Below are positions 12,287-23,640 of a stretch of DNA of 64,000 nucleotides, one piece after another. Origin of the DNA: Clitopilus passeckerianus (Eukaryota > Basidiomycota > Agaricomycetes > Agaricales > Entolomataceae); contig CALYLX010000126.1 of the NCBI GenBank assembly GCA_944990035.1, positions 1,240,001 through 1,304,000 of the forward strand, in the 5' to 3' direction. The stretch's first letter is position 1, and each line of letters opens with the position of its first letter. The position numbers were made by a program, and so were the translations under genes. The notes beneath the pieces are model-generated. The model was not told the origin of the DNA, made no database searches, and saw only the letters and a list, made by a program, of their open reading frames with translations.

Positions 12287-12735
12287 TTGCATTTTTACGA
12301 ACACTCACGATATCATCTGCATTCGCATTGACCAAAATAATTACAATCTCATGTAAACTACATTTTCCAATATTGTAGACTATTTCCTTTGCACTTCAAA
12401 CACACTTGTGTGATATCGATGCGCATGGTTAGGCACATCGAGGAAGTTGGAATCCGCCACCGGGCAGTAAGACCGAGTATCAGAACATCCATCATCACTC
12501 AACGTTGGACTTTCACGAATACAAGGACTTATTTGGCTGTCCGAATCAATGGGCCGCTCACTTCGGCAGATTTGCCCTGGCTTCTCGCATGTTCTGTTGT
12601 AAGGTTTCACAGCACGAGCCAGTCTTCGACATTTAGAGCGTCTCGCATGTTTCAAAACACCGCTCATCTCCGTATATCAGCCAACCTCTCTAGCAATCGT
12701 CAATTACTTCCTCTCTCTTGGACGTGCTCTCAAGG
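12287..12735. other. Intergenic region, HSP70 3' flank and Zn2Cys6 gene promoter
   Basis: About 450 bp without a supported gene. An open frame of about 150 codons covers part of it but has no splice or composition support; its last part is the start of the Zn2Cys6 gene. No repeat or RNA gene seen. Confidence 0.4.
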
Positions 12736-15547
12736 ATGCCAACCTCCACTTTTCGGTCTACCACGTTTCATTTCTCCAATCCTCTTGGAGAACAGTCAGA
12801 CGAGGACGAGAAGCCTAGGCTCACAGGAAACAACACTATGACTAACCGACCGTAAGTCCTGACATCTTGCCATATCGTACTGCATCATTGACTTCCCCTG
12901 TCATTTCTTCTAGATCTGGAGGTGCCTGCACGCATTGCAAATCTCTGAAGGTCGGCAGCATGGCCATTTCAACTTCATTCACCGACTCAATACTCTACAC
13001 CAGGTGAAATGTGATTTCACAGCAGGCGAACGGGCGTGTCAAAGATGCCAGGCTGGAGGGCACGAATGTATACCGCGATCAAGGAAGAAGCGAAAACCAG
13101 CGGAGTGAGTGGATTGGCCTGGCAAAGTTGCTTCGAGTCTGAACCCATGGACAGGACCCAGGAGCAACTTGTGGAAAGGTCATTAGACCAGGACCGTCAA
13201 ATACGAGAGATACTATTGCAACTGGAGCAAAAGAAAGATGCACTTAAAATCAATGACCGTATGACACGGGTGCAGATAGCTGAAGCCGTACCAGTGCAAG
13301 GTACGCAGCTCTAATAACCAGATAAGACGGTTCAGCTCTGATATCATACTCATAGACTATCGTGACACTCTTGGCGGACTAATTCGACCTCCCAGAGTTG
13401 TCAAACAAGAGTCTGCTGAAGCAGCTGCGAGAATAGTCTACGGCGATGGTATGTTGGGTTGGAGTTCACACCATGCTCCTCATCTCTAACCTGCTTCAAG
13501 GGAATACCATACGCTCTCCTGGACTGACAGTTCCAGATATTGTCAAGCACTGCTCTTTGCAGCCGCCAGAAATACAGGAGCTCTTTAATCTGTACGTTTC
13601 CTACGTACCAACGTTGATGCGACTCATCGATCATCTTAAATTAGATTCTTCGAACGAATAAACGTGCGTGATTCCTTAGGTCCCCCTCACTTGTACTCAC
13701 TCGCATGAGCAGACCTACTTCTCCATCTTAGATCCTGAGTTGCACACACCTCGAAATCTGATCTGGACATGCCCTTTCCTCTTCACCGTCAGTAAGTGCT
13801 TTCTCATGCATCTTCCCAGAAGCGTGGACTCAATTGCAATGTCACAGTTTGTGCGGTCGCATCGCGCTTTTATGAGAAACGTCCCGGACTTTACCTTGCT
13901 GCAATGGAATTCGCAAGAGACTGCGCGGGAAGAGCGCTAATCGACGGCTCGAGAAGCGTCGACGTATGTCAGGCGTATCTGCTCATGGCTGTATACCCCG
14001 TTCCCAAGAAGAAGTGGGTAGAAGACAGGAGTTGGCTGCTAATGGGCGTTGCTATTCGGTAAGAGGCTCTCCATCCCGTCAGCTATTGTTTCTGACGATA
14101 CCATAGAATGGCCATGGAATTGCAATTACATGAGCCGCCTCCGGATTCCTGCGATGAACGGGAACGCCTCAACAGGATGAGGACCTGGTTCAACTGCTAC
14201 TGCGTGGATGGCTCACACGCTATACAATTTGGGAAATTGCCAATGCTCAGGCTAGATGACTACCTTGCTCGTCAATCGAGAGATTGGTACAAATCCTCTC
14301 CATTGAACCTCCCAACTGACGTCCACCTCATTGCATACGTTCCTATCATCATGATTGTGGCGGAGTGGAGAGCTAAAATGCTGGACCTCTTCAGGAGTCC
14401 AAATCCCCCATCGGTGAGTCCTATCTGGTATAGAATATCAGAATCCCAACTGATTCGGGGCTGAAGATATCTGAGATTGTCGACCAGGCTCTTCAGACTC
14501 AAGAAAAACTCCGTCAAGAGATGGAAAAATGGCAAGTTGCATATGATCGTGAATTGGAACTGCATCGTGAGTTATCTTGCGTTCTCACATTAAACGGGGT
14601 TCTGATCCACGCGTTTCGCAAGCTCTTGAGATTTGTCGGTATCGGGGCAACACGACGCAACTGTGTGTGCCAACCGTATTGAAGAGAAGAAATATTGCTA
14701 ACTGTAGGGATAGGATCACATCGTATCTTCGGCTCGTCGTACTTGCAGTTCCGTTTGAGCGGATTCCGCCCTCCACCCTGACGAGGGATTCTGCCCTGGC
14801 TTCTCAAGCAATACAATCTGCACGCGACGTCATCCGTATCATGGTCACCCGGCTGAGGCCGACAGGCTTCCTTCGTTACGCTATGGAGGCACATTTCGTC
14901 TACGTCTCATTTGCCGCCGCTTTCCTGATCAATGTGAGTAGTAATCACATCTTGGGTAGTATGGAGTTTCTGATCAGAAAGTTCAATAGTTGCTGCGGCC
15001 CAAATTTGCACATGTGCTTGACGAGCCTCTCCAAGCTTTAATTATTGATGAAGTGGAACAATTGATCGAGGTCTTGCGGTCCAAGGATGTGGCGCTGGAT
15101 GGGCGGCACACCCCACACCTCCATTCCCGATTTTTGCGCTCTTTGCTTGGTGAAAGGTCGGGGAGATCTACCCGTTTCGAGTCGGGCTCGCCCAGCAACG
15201 AGTACCCGCCAATGGATGTCCAACTTCCAAGTAACGATGATCCTGGGTCGTCAATGATGCCTGGCGCATTTTCGTGGCCAGATGTATCACACCTGCCTCC
15301 TCAGGCTCCCATTCATACGCCTGCCTATGGTTTCGACTATAACAATGGGGTTACCCCAGAAATGGACCTCAGCCTTTCTCACTTCGTCAGGACGGTGTCT
15401 TCACAACAGATTGAAGCAAACAATTTCCAGTTCAACCCGCCTTATGACTGGACTTCAAACCTTCCGGAGCAGCCAGCACAGTTTACTGATTTCTGGCCTG
15501 CGATGGGTGGTGAACACCTTGGCATGCATCAGAATCATTGGGGTTGA
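12736..15547 (+). CDS. Zn2Cys6 fungal transcription factor with middle homology region
   Basis: Nuclear sequence-specific regulator; target genes unknown. Start ATG 12736 is in frame with the finger exon. The binuclear zinc cluster is spread over three exons: CTHCKSLK, VKC, CQRCQAGGHEC, followed by the basic run RSRKKRKPAE. A coiled coil for dimerisation comes next (EQLVERSLDQDRQIREILLQ...KKDALKIND). The fungal_trans (MHR) domain is recognisable by ICAVASRFYEKRPGLY, AYLLMAVYPVPKKKW, DRSWLLMGVAIRMAMELQLH, and RTWFNCYCVDGSHAIQFGK. The C-terminus is acidic and Pro/Asn-rich, a possible activation region, ending HQNHWG. About ten introns. The splice path between 14572 and 14712 is unclear: a 16-nt microexon or a different acceptor would be needed to keep frame into SYLRLVVLAVPFE. 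The gene has no obvious neighbour that hints at a pathway. Confidence 0.85.
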
Positions 15548-15980
15548 AAATGGAGATCAATCTCCCCTGTGGACATTTTTGTTCCCTCTTGCTATTGTAG
15601 AAATGCCTGCTTATTGCTTTCGCCTTGGCTTTTTAGTCTATATTGTATTAGTTTCATGTATTTTTAACTTGCTTTCTTTCCTCGTGGAACGTAGCTTTCG
15701 TATATTGCAACCATTCCGGCATGGCGGTTGGTTCATAATGATACTCTTTCTTATTCAAGATCAATGTGCTTCACAAGAGGCCAAAAGACATGCATGCTCT
15801 GCAAAGAGACCTGATGTGTCCGGTAAATACAACCAAATGTCGCTTGTGCCAAATTTGGTGAACACACGCCTCCACCACACCTACCTTCGTTGAACGTCTT
15901 CGGCAAAACTGGACAGTCTGGCGTGCGGCCCAATATACCCTTAATTGTATCCAAGGGCCTGCGCAACCCTTCCCCAGGGG
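15548..15980. other. Intergenic region between Zn2Cys6 gene and SFI1
   Basis: About 430 bp. Pyrimidine-rich just after the stop codon, then promoter of the next gene. I see no gene, repeat or RNA here. Confidence 0.4.
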
Positions 15981-18900
15981 ATGTCCCTATTTCGTCCAAC
16001 ACGCTCTTCTCCGCGAGTCAAAGCTGTGGCAGTCCCAGACCAGTATTCGGACACCCAGTCAACCATCCAAGACTCTTCAATAATATCGTCTCCGGAACTC
16101 GCAAGTCTGACCAAGGAGGAAATTGAACTCATAGATGCTGTGATCATTCGCGCTGGGCCCTCAGCAACCACCTTCCTGACCGTGTTCAAGGCTTACAACG
16201 ATGTCTTGACTGAAAGAGGCCTTGACCCTCATGAAGTCTTATACTACGGTAAACTATTGAAGCTGGGAACGATCAAAGGGAAAAATTGGGGAGAGAAATG
16301 GGATATGGTGAAAGCGGGGCTCAAGAAGCAAAGTAGTCGTGGACGTCTTAGTCGTGCTGGGTCGCACGACAAGACACAAACAACGGTGGACTCCAGACCA
16401 AAAAGCGCGTCAAAACGCGCCTCTGGACGTGCAGCCGTTCCCTTGAAACCCGTAGAGAATGTCGAATCCGCGTCTTCGTGGAGATCTACGACGGCAGCCT
16501 CTATCCTCCCTGATGAACCGTCTTCAATATCACAGTTCAAGGCTCGATCCTCCCTGGATCGCGAGAAACGCGGCGTACTTCTAAACTCCCCTGTGTTATT
16601 GGACTCTCGCCGAAAGGCCAAATCCTTCGAACCAACCCTGGCTACTCCTCGTGGCCGCTTAGCAAGGGCGGACACCATAACGACTTCTACAACCTCCGAA
16701 CTTCCTGCTTCTACACCCCCTTCGTACAACACCGCCAGTCGTGATGTCAAACCCTCTCCCCTTGCCCTTCTTCGTCAGTTCCGAAACAGGCCAGAGTCTA
16801 GTGCTACTTCTAGCATATCTGAGGTCGCGAACATGCTTACAAGGCCAGGACCAGCCAGGGTTGCGGACGAACCAGAAGATAATGTGGACCCATGGAAGAA
16901 GATACAAATGAAGAGAGATGAAGAGAATGCAGACTTATTTAGAGCGGACCGACTACAAGAACAGTGTTATGAAGTTTGGAAAACAGGCTTCCAATGGATT
17001 ATTGTACGTCAGCTTTTATTTGCCCTAGAAGGACCAGATTGTTTATTCGTGATGTTCTTGTTGAACAGACCACAAACCAACAAGTTGCTGAAGCCCGCGA
17101 CAACCTATTGCTACGCATACATATACAAAGATGGCGAGATAAACTCGAATCACGACAGCGTTTCGAACGAAGCGCTATCGCCCTGCACGATGCTCAATGT
17201 CTAAAGACCTTCTTCAATCACTGGAACCATCAATTGGACGAAAGGAAGAAGGTTAGATGGCGCGACGACATGAGGCGAAGGATGAAGACGCTGCAAGAGA
17301 CGCGGCATACGCGGATTCAAAAGGAAGCATGGCTCTCATGGAGACAGGCTTACCTTGCCAAGTTTGCGGACCAGCAATACGAGCGAAACCTTGAGGCGCG
17401 CATGTATGAACAGTGGAAGAAGCGCTTATCAGAAACCCATTCCCTCGAGGATATTGCAGATGAATTTTATGACGCACAGAGGATCAAGGCGTGGGGGAGA
17501 TGTCTAAAGGAATGGCAGAGAGCTACCCAACTGAGACATTTAGAGAAGGTTATGGCACAGAGGGTGCATCTCAGGCTCTTTGCTATGGTCTGGGAGAAGT
17601 GGCGAAACAGAGTGTGAGTGCTTCATCTCCGTTCAATATTATTTACTAAACTGTTTCGCTAGTAACGTCTACCAAGTTGCGGATGAGTTCCGTAACAGAA
17701 GCCTGTTGAAGTTAACGGTACGGAGATGGCAAGGTAGTCGTAAACAACTCAGGGTAAGTTCTCTTTCCTGTCCGCGTCCGGATGGTATCTGAGCTTGTTC
17801 CTTCAGGGCCTGGAAAGCCGTGCGGACAAGTACCGAGCACGTCAGAGCCTCGTCCTGATGATCGCCACTACTCATGTCTGGCGAGCACGGGAACGAGGAC
17901 AACTCTTAGAACGCGTCAGAGATGCCCGTGCTCTCAGAAAATTCTTCGACGTTTGGAGACGAAAGAAGCAAGAAAACGAACGACGTCTGACTCTCGCGGC
18001 CTCTTTCGCAACGCGCCCAACTCCAACCTACTCACTTCGAGTTTGCTCAAGTGGCAAGCCGCTTACACGACCCACCAGAACTCGAATGAGTTTGCGGAGC
18101 AATATCATACTGCGCAGGTCCAGTATAAGTTTGTATTGAAGTGGAGGATACAGTTGAGGAATAAGTATAAGCTGGCGAAGGTCGCGAGGAGGGCAAACGT
18201 GATATTTGCGACGAGAAAGGCATGGGATCGGTGGTTGGAGGCAATGCATGAGAGGGCGAGGGAGAAGAGGGTGGACGAGTTTGAAAGGCAGAAGGCTAGG
18301 AAGATGTTTAATGGTTGGTCTTGAGTTTTGGTGATTTTCTTAGGAGGGATGCTGACGTTGGTGAATAGTGTGGCTCGAAAAGGCACGCAAAGCGAGACAG
18401 CTGCGTGTTGCCGAAAGCACAGTTACAGATAATATTAAACAGGTGTGTTTATGTTTTATTGGATACTTAGGGCATCCTCTGACTCAAATTGAATCTGCAG
18501 CGTCTGCTCAACTATGCTCTATCCAAGTGGACAAACCGAGTAATTGAGATCAAGCTCCGAGAGCTAGAGGTGACGCAAGAATACAATTCCAATAAACTCG
18601 AGTAGGTTGTCTACTTTCTTCCACGCCAGCATTCTCTGAATAGCCGCCATAGAATCGCATACCGGAAATGGAAACGCGTCCACAAGCAACACGTTGAACA
18701 AGTGAACCTCCTCGAGAGCTACGAACTTGTTAAGAAGGAAGAAACTCTCCGTCGGGTATTTATGCATTGGCTCACTCTCGGCCGGACCAATAGACACCGC
18801 CGAGAGATCCTGGAACAGAAGGAGCAGGAGATGAAGCAGAGACGTTTGGCGTGGGCCTGGGAGACCTGGCGAGAGAAGTTTGTCGAGGAGAAGCTGCTGC

Positions 18901-19778
18901 CTCTGGAGCATGTGCTTGTGAAGCAAACGACGAAGAATTTGATGTTCAGGGCATTTGGAGGATGGTATGCTAAGACAAAGGTTTGCGTTTTGCGCTCTCT
19001 TATTGTGTTACCTTTAACTGAAGATGTTTGACTAGACATTGCCTGCGATCAAACTCCACAATGAGAATGTACGGCACAAGTACTTTGCAGTTTGGAGAGC
19101 GGCGATGCCTAGGGCAATGCAGTCTAAGACAGCAAAGGAAACATTCAGAAGGAATGTTCTGGGTAAGGCTTCCTCGTTGCATCGCGGAAGTAAAATTACT
19201 GATAGTTGGTACAGCGAAATATCTCGACAAGTGGCTAAGAGAGTACCGTACGAGGATGGCGCTCAAGGCTGTCGCGTAAGTACTCATAGTATGCTCGTGA
19301 ACTCCGACCTAACTCATTGTTTACCAGACGTGCACGATATCTCCGCCTGCCAGCTTCTACAACCCCTCGCCCACGTCCGTCCATATCCAATGGACCAAAC
19401 AGCACCAATTCGCCAAGACCTCTAGTTGCAGCTCCAACAGCGTCCAGCCAACCTATCATACCCCTAGCACGGGGAAGATCTCATCCACTCGTGCCGCACC
19501 GAGTACGAGAAAGAAGCAAGAGTCCTGACACAGTATCGGTAGCTTCAGCTCCGGTGTTGACTCCATGGAAATCAAGACATCGTAGGTCTTTTATCGGCCG
19601 AGGTTCTGTTGGGGATACGAGTCCCACAAGATCTGCATTTGGAGGAAGTGCGACTGTGTTGGAGACGGGGAGTGGTCCTGCGGCCGCAGGTGGAGATGGG
19701 GAAGGTAGTGGGAGGGGACGTTTGTGGAACGAACTTAGAGCTATTCAGAGAAGGTCGAGGCCATCTTCAAGGGCTTGA
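15981..19778 (+). CDS. SFI1: Sfi1-like spindle pole body protein with centrin-binding repeats
   Basis: Sfi1 forms the long filament of the spindle pole body half-bridge by binding centrin (Cdc31) along its helical repeats. The start ATG 15981 (MSLFRPTRSSPRVK) was chosen over an upstream one because of its better context. The first 330 residues are a Ser/Arg-rich disordered head with a small conserved stretch (LTKEEIELIDAVIIRAG). From about 16960 to 19290 the protein consists of repeats of about 30-35 residues with the Sfi1 pattern A..L...F..W, for example CLKTFFNHWNHQL, RLFAMVWEKWRNRV, LRKFFDVWRRKK, YKFVLKWRIQLRNKY, AFGGWYAKTK and YFAVWRAAM. A Ser/Pro tail follows. The reading frame breaks at a CCC run (18016-18018): adding one C restores RPNSNLLTSSLLKWQ with a 33-residue Trp-to-Trp spacing. 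About nine introns. Confidence 0.85.
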
Positions 19779-19826
19779 GTATGGATATGGGTATGGGTAA
19801 TTTATGTTATATTTAAGGAGTGTATG

Positions 19827-20122
19827 TTATGAATTGCGATAGTATTGCCATCCGACCCAGTTTGCGATGACGAAATAGGAAGTGGTGGGGATGATGAGGA
19901 CGAAGAAGTATTTGTAATGGGTATCGTTGGCCACGAGATCTAGCAACTTTCAAGAGGTCAGCTACTGTTTGAACGAGACAGGATGGCTGGACATACTGGT
20001 ATACCTGTGAGGGGTAGGAAAGCACTAAAGAGGAAAGCATATGTTGCAAAGAGGAAGAAGAGGATTGAAAAGGCAATGATGAGATGGCCGCCGTTGAAAT
20101 TGAATGTGCCGTGAGCTGTCAT
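19827..20122 (-). CDS. Small two-helix membrane protein, PIG-Y-like (GPI-GlcNAc transferase subunit)
   Basis: Two exons, 20122-20005 and 19939-19827, encode 76 residues that no single frame shows. Translation begins MTAHGTFNFNGGHLI, continues with a first membrane segment (AFSILFFLFATYAFLFSAFL), a short loop (TDLVANDTHYKYFF), and a second segment (VLIIPTTSYFVIANWVGW), ending QYYRNS. Mammalian PIG-Y is 71 residues with the same two-helix plan and a very similar end (W-M-G-I-K-L-F-R-H-N). PIG-Y and yeast Eri1 are accessory subunits of the ER enzyme that starts GPI anchor synthesis. The splice sites are good (GTATAC...CTAG with CTGAC branch). Family assignment is by topology and a short C-terminal resemblance, so it is a suggestion. 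It ends 49 bp from the convergent SFI1 stop. Confidence 0.6.
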
Positions 20123-20286
20123 CAGAAGGAAACACCTAATTGGCCCCGCAAAGCTCCAGTTGTATCAGTTCTTGATGATCTGGGCTTTACGTTGAACCAG
20201 GGATTCTCGGCTTCAAGGGTGGTTGCCAGCCAGTTCGCTAGTCGCCACGTACAGTGCAAGCCACCTCAACCACGACAATTACGACG

Positions 20287-20684
20287 ATGCAAGGAGAGCA
20301 ACAGCAGCAGATGACGACCACTCAGAACCACCAGAGGTGAGTGTTATTGGGTAAAAGACGCGTCGGTCGGCGTTGACGATATGGTTGTGTATAGCAAACC
20401 CTCTTTAGGGTTACCTGATATACCCACTTCAAGCCTCGACCTAGGCGCCGACTTTTCTTCGTTGCTCGACTCTTCGACCGTCCGGTATGTCTCTTGGTTA
20501 CTACACCGAATACAAATCTTATTTTAGATATAGCAATGACCCTGGGCTGAGCAAACAAGCGTCGAACGTAGTCAAGTTGGCTGAAGAGAATGAAAAGTTA
20601 AAGAAAGATCTTGAAGCTATGAGTGCACGATTGGAGGCGGTGGAGCGTCGAAGGATTGAACTTGAGAAGGAACGCAGGCAGTGA
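20287..20684 (+). CDS. Small coiled-coil protein, unknown function
   Basis: Three exons, 20287-20336, 20395-20484 and 20528-20684, give 98 residues. The head is Gln-rich (MQGEQQQQMTTTQNHQ), then SKPSLGLPDIPTSSLDL, LGADFSSLLDSS and RYSNDPGLSKQASN. The second half is a coiled coil of about 40 residues rich in Lys/Glu/Leu (KLAEENEKLKKDLEAMSARL, EAVERRRIELEKERRQ). All introns are short with consensus borders, and the three exons join in frame without any stop, which is strong support for a real gene. I do not recognise the family. The ATG lies 165 bp from that of the divergent PIG-Y-like gene, so the two may share a promoter. Confidence 0.65.
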
Positions 20685-20757
20685 TTGGAGTATGATGTAG
20701 TCTTATTTAAACTCTGGATATCTATCATGTGAAGTCATTTCCTTATCGACCACCACC

Positions 20758-22529
20758 ATGTCCTCCAGTCCTCTTTCCAGTCGCAGACCTTCAGAACGTC
20801 GTATGTCTGAACGTCGTCTCTCAGAAAATCAGAGGAGAGGCTCCTCTGGCTTCTCCTCCAGAAGGCCTTCAATTGATCCTAGAAAGCTCATTCCTATGGA
20901 CAAGTAATACTCAATCTTGTCCCCAATGTTATCACCATCCTCAACCATCGATTTTATCCAGAGCGAGCCACATCGGAGGCTCTGACGATTTCAATGTCGT
21001 CTTTGTCGGTGCCGGCAACATCATGTTCGGTATGTCTTTTTTCAATTTCCTCATGATAGATCTAATCATGCTTTGATCAGGTTCACCCGAAGGTCCATGG
21101 AACCATTCCTTCCGTCTTGAACAGTCAGTATTCTCATCGTGTGCCTTTCCGTATACTATGACCTCATCGCCCACAATAGCAAACTCGGCCCTCGACTCAA
21201 GGTCGTCGCCCTCATCGACCCCGCCATCGAGCGTGCTACCGCCGTTCTCCAGAAGAAATGCGACTCTTTCGTGCGATCTGCATACCAGGATACCCGTGTC
21301 TACAAGACACTCGACGATTTCGTCAAGAATATGACCCCCAAGGAAAAACCTCGTGCGATCATCGTTGGTAGCCCCCATGTTCCGTGGTACCCTCAAGCCA
21401 GGCAGGGATATCGAGGCTCAGATCCTCAAGAACTTCCCTGGTGTAGCCATGTTCATTGAGAAACCTGTTGCTACTGGACCAAAGGAAGAGATTGACGAGT
21501 TATTCGCCATCTCCAAGATGATCACAGATTCCAAGACCATTTGTTCTGTCGGGTGAGTTGCTTTGGTCTCGAAAGTCCACTTGAGATGGCCCTTATCACA
21601 AGCTTGTAGATACATGCTTCGTTATCTCAAAGCTGTTCAGCAAATGAAACAGATCATCGAGGAAAACAACTTGACTGTCATGGCCACCATTGCTCGCTAC
21701 GCCTGTGCGTACGAAGCTATCGCCAAACCTGACTGGTGGGATAAGTCCAAGAGGTAATAATATTCTTGTTCACTTGCAAACTATCTGACATTCTTCTCAG
21801 TGCTGGCCCCGTCATCGAACAGGGTACACACTTTTGCGATCTCTCTCGTTACTTTGGTGGTGATGTCGACATTTCCACCGTCGTCGCTCACTCCCTAGAA
21901 TGGAACGAGAATGCGGGCAATCTCTCCAAGATGACCATTGACGAGTCCAAGATTGCTCCCGAGAACAGAATTTCTCGTGTCACTTCCGCCACCTGGTAAT
22001 GCTTGCTCTCTGAACGATTCGTTCCAGACCATGACCTCATTCTCTACAGGAAATACGAATCTGGTGCTGTCGGCTCCTTCATGCACTGTGTTGCCCTCCA
22101 AGGTGCCGATTACAGCTGCGAGCTCGAGGTGTACGCAGACGGATACCAACTCAAGCTCGTCAACCCTTACGTCCAGCCTGTCCTGTACATTCGTGAGCCT
22201 GGAGATGATGCTGAGCGGGCTGTCAGGTTCCCGGACGATGATCCTTTCTTCTCGGAAATCTCCAATTTGATTGATATCGTCGAGGATATCGAGGAGGATC
22301 CTGAAGATTCGCAGATTTTGAGTAGCTTTGAAGGTATGTGGACGGATCTCTTCAGTTGCTTGGCTCTCGGATGCTGATTGGGCATGTAGATGCTGTTCGC
22401 TCGTATGAGCTTACCTGGGCTATTAGAGAAGCCGCCGAACGTTCCCGAGCTACAAAGCTTGAGAATGATAGGAAGAAGGTTAAACCCCTCACTGAGCAGT
22501 CTATTGCTGAGGAGCCATCGGCAGAGTAG
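20758..22529 (+). CDS. NAD(P)-dependent oxidoreductase, Gfo/Idh/MocA family
   Basis: Likely a soluble dehydrogenase; the substrate is unknown. ATG 20758 opens a Ser/Arg-rich head (MSSSPLSSRRPSERRMSERR), which splices to ASHIGGSDDFNVVFVGAGNI. The Rossmann motif is VFVGAGNIMFG (G-x-G-x-x-x-G variant). VVALIDPAIERA follows the cofactor-binding strand, and VAMFIEKPVATGPKEEIDEL holds the EKP motif, whose Lys is usually catalytic in the family. IEQGTHFCDLSRYFGGD carries a His in the position of the second catalytic residue. The C-terminal domain continues through AVGSFMHCVALQGADY to AYELTWAIREAAERS-like sequence and ends EEPSAE. About seven exons, no frame break. Close relatives in agarics are annotated only as oxidoreductases. 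Confidence 0.82.
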
Positions 22530-22658
22530 AGGAAATCCGAATGCAAATTAGATGTGTAATGCTGTAAAATATTTGGACAACAGACGTTCCGAGAAATTAT
22601 AACCAAGCATATGTCGACGAGTAAACGTACAATGTAAATTGAGTAAATGGTATCGGGT

Positions 22659-23506
22659 TCACTGGGATTGAGATTGAGAGGCTAGCTTCTGCTGGACCTT
22701 TTCCTTACGCTTAGCCCGAGCCTTTTCTCGGGCGGCTAATTTATCCCATTCTTCCTGGAGATGAGCTTTGAGTGTCGGGATGTTCTTAATTTCATCTTCA
22801 CAGTGGAAGCATGTCAGAGGTTCTTTCAGCAGCGGCTCATATGTCTTCCGATCCAGTTTAGCCGTCTGAAATGAAGAGGTCACCGATCAGCATCATAATT
22901 CATGTAACTTTGAAATGTACATACGCTGGCAAAGTACGAGTCGTCAGCATCGAACCACGAGAGGACGTCATCCAGGTGTAAGAAAAATCCAAGCTTGGGA
23001 TGGAAAGAGTTATAGTGTTTCTTGTGCTTCAGCTTTTCGGCACAGAGGTCGGCTGAGAGGACGTGTAGGTGCAGATGACTAGAACAAAGTTTAACAAAGC
23101 AAACATGCACTTAGTGTTCCTCTCGAGCCAAGAAATTGGAGGGCACCAACTGCATTGAAGGGTTCCCATGAAAGCCCATCCATATGCCCCATTTAAACCC
23201 GTACCTCTCCACCATTTCCTCCTCGATCTGGAGCTTCAACACTTCTGCTTGTGCTTTCAGACTTTCAATTACACTTTTCGCCCATGCTTTATCACTTCTC
23301 AGAAGCGAACGCAAGGTGTCGAGCTTGGCTGTTTCGTCAATGAGTCTAAGTCGTGGAAGGATGAGGAAGTGGAAGGTCGACTTTGGGAAGGCGTCATAAA
23401 TGGTTAATGTGGAGTCTGTGTGGTCGAACAGGATAGAGTCAGGAAGTTTGGTCGGCTCTTTCACTGTTGCATACGTCCGTAAAATTACGAGGGGATCCGC
23501 TGCCAT
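22659..23506 (-). CDS. HNT3: Aprataxin-like DNA 5'-adenylate hydrolase (HIT domain plus zinc finger)
   Basis: Aprataxin/Hnt3 removes AMP from abortive DNA ligation ends in the nucleus. Three exons. The N-terminal HIT domain includes SILFDHTDSTLTIYDAFPKS, FHFLILPRLRL and the catalytic histidine triad HHLHLHVLSADLC, made by splicing NPSM to HLHLHV across a 23152-23081 intron. The C-terminus carries a C2H-type zinc finger (CFHCEDEIKNIPTLKAHLQE) that in Hnt3 grips DNA, then a Lys/Arg/Glu tail. Length about 220 residues matches fungal Hnt3, which lacks the FHA domain of animals. Start ATG 23506 is the first in frame. The protein could only be confused with other HIT hydrolases, but the zinc finger settles it. 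Confidence 0.88.
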
Positions 23507-23640
23507 GGTAGTCGTAGTTCAAACGTAAAGGGCAGCGGAATGAATTAATTACGTGAGCTCTATATAGTTTACGTCTACAACACATGTTCTCCTCATCAGC
23601 AAGAAATTAGTGTATATATGAGTGAGAATATCACATCAAA

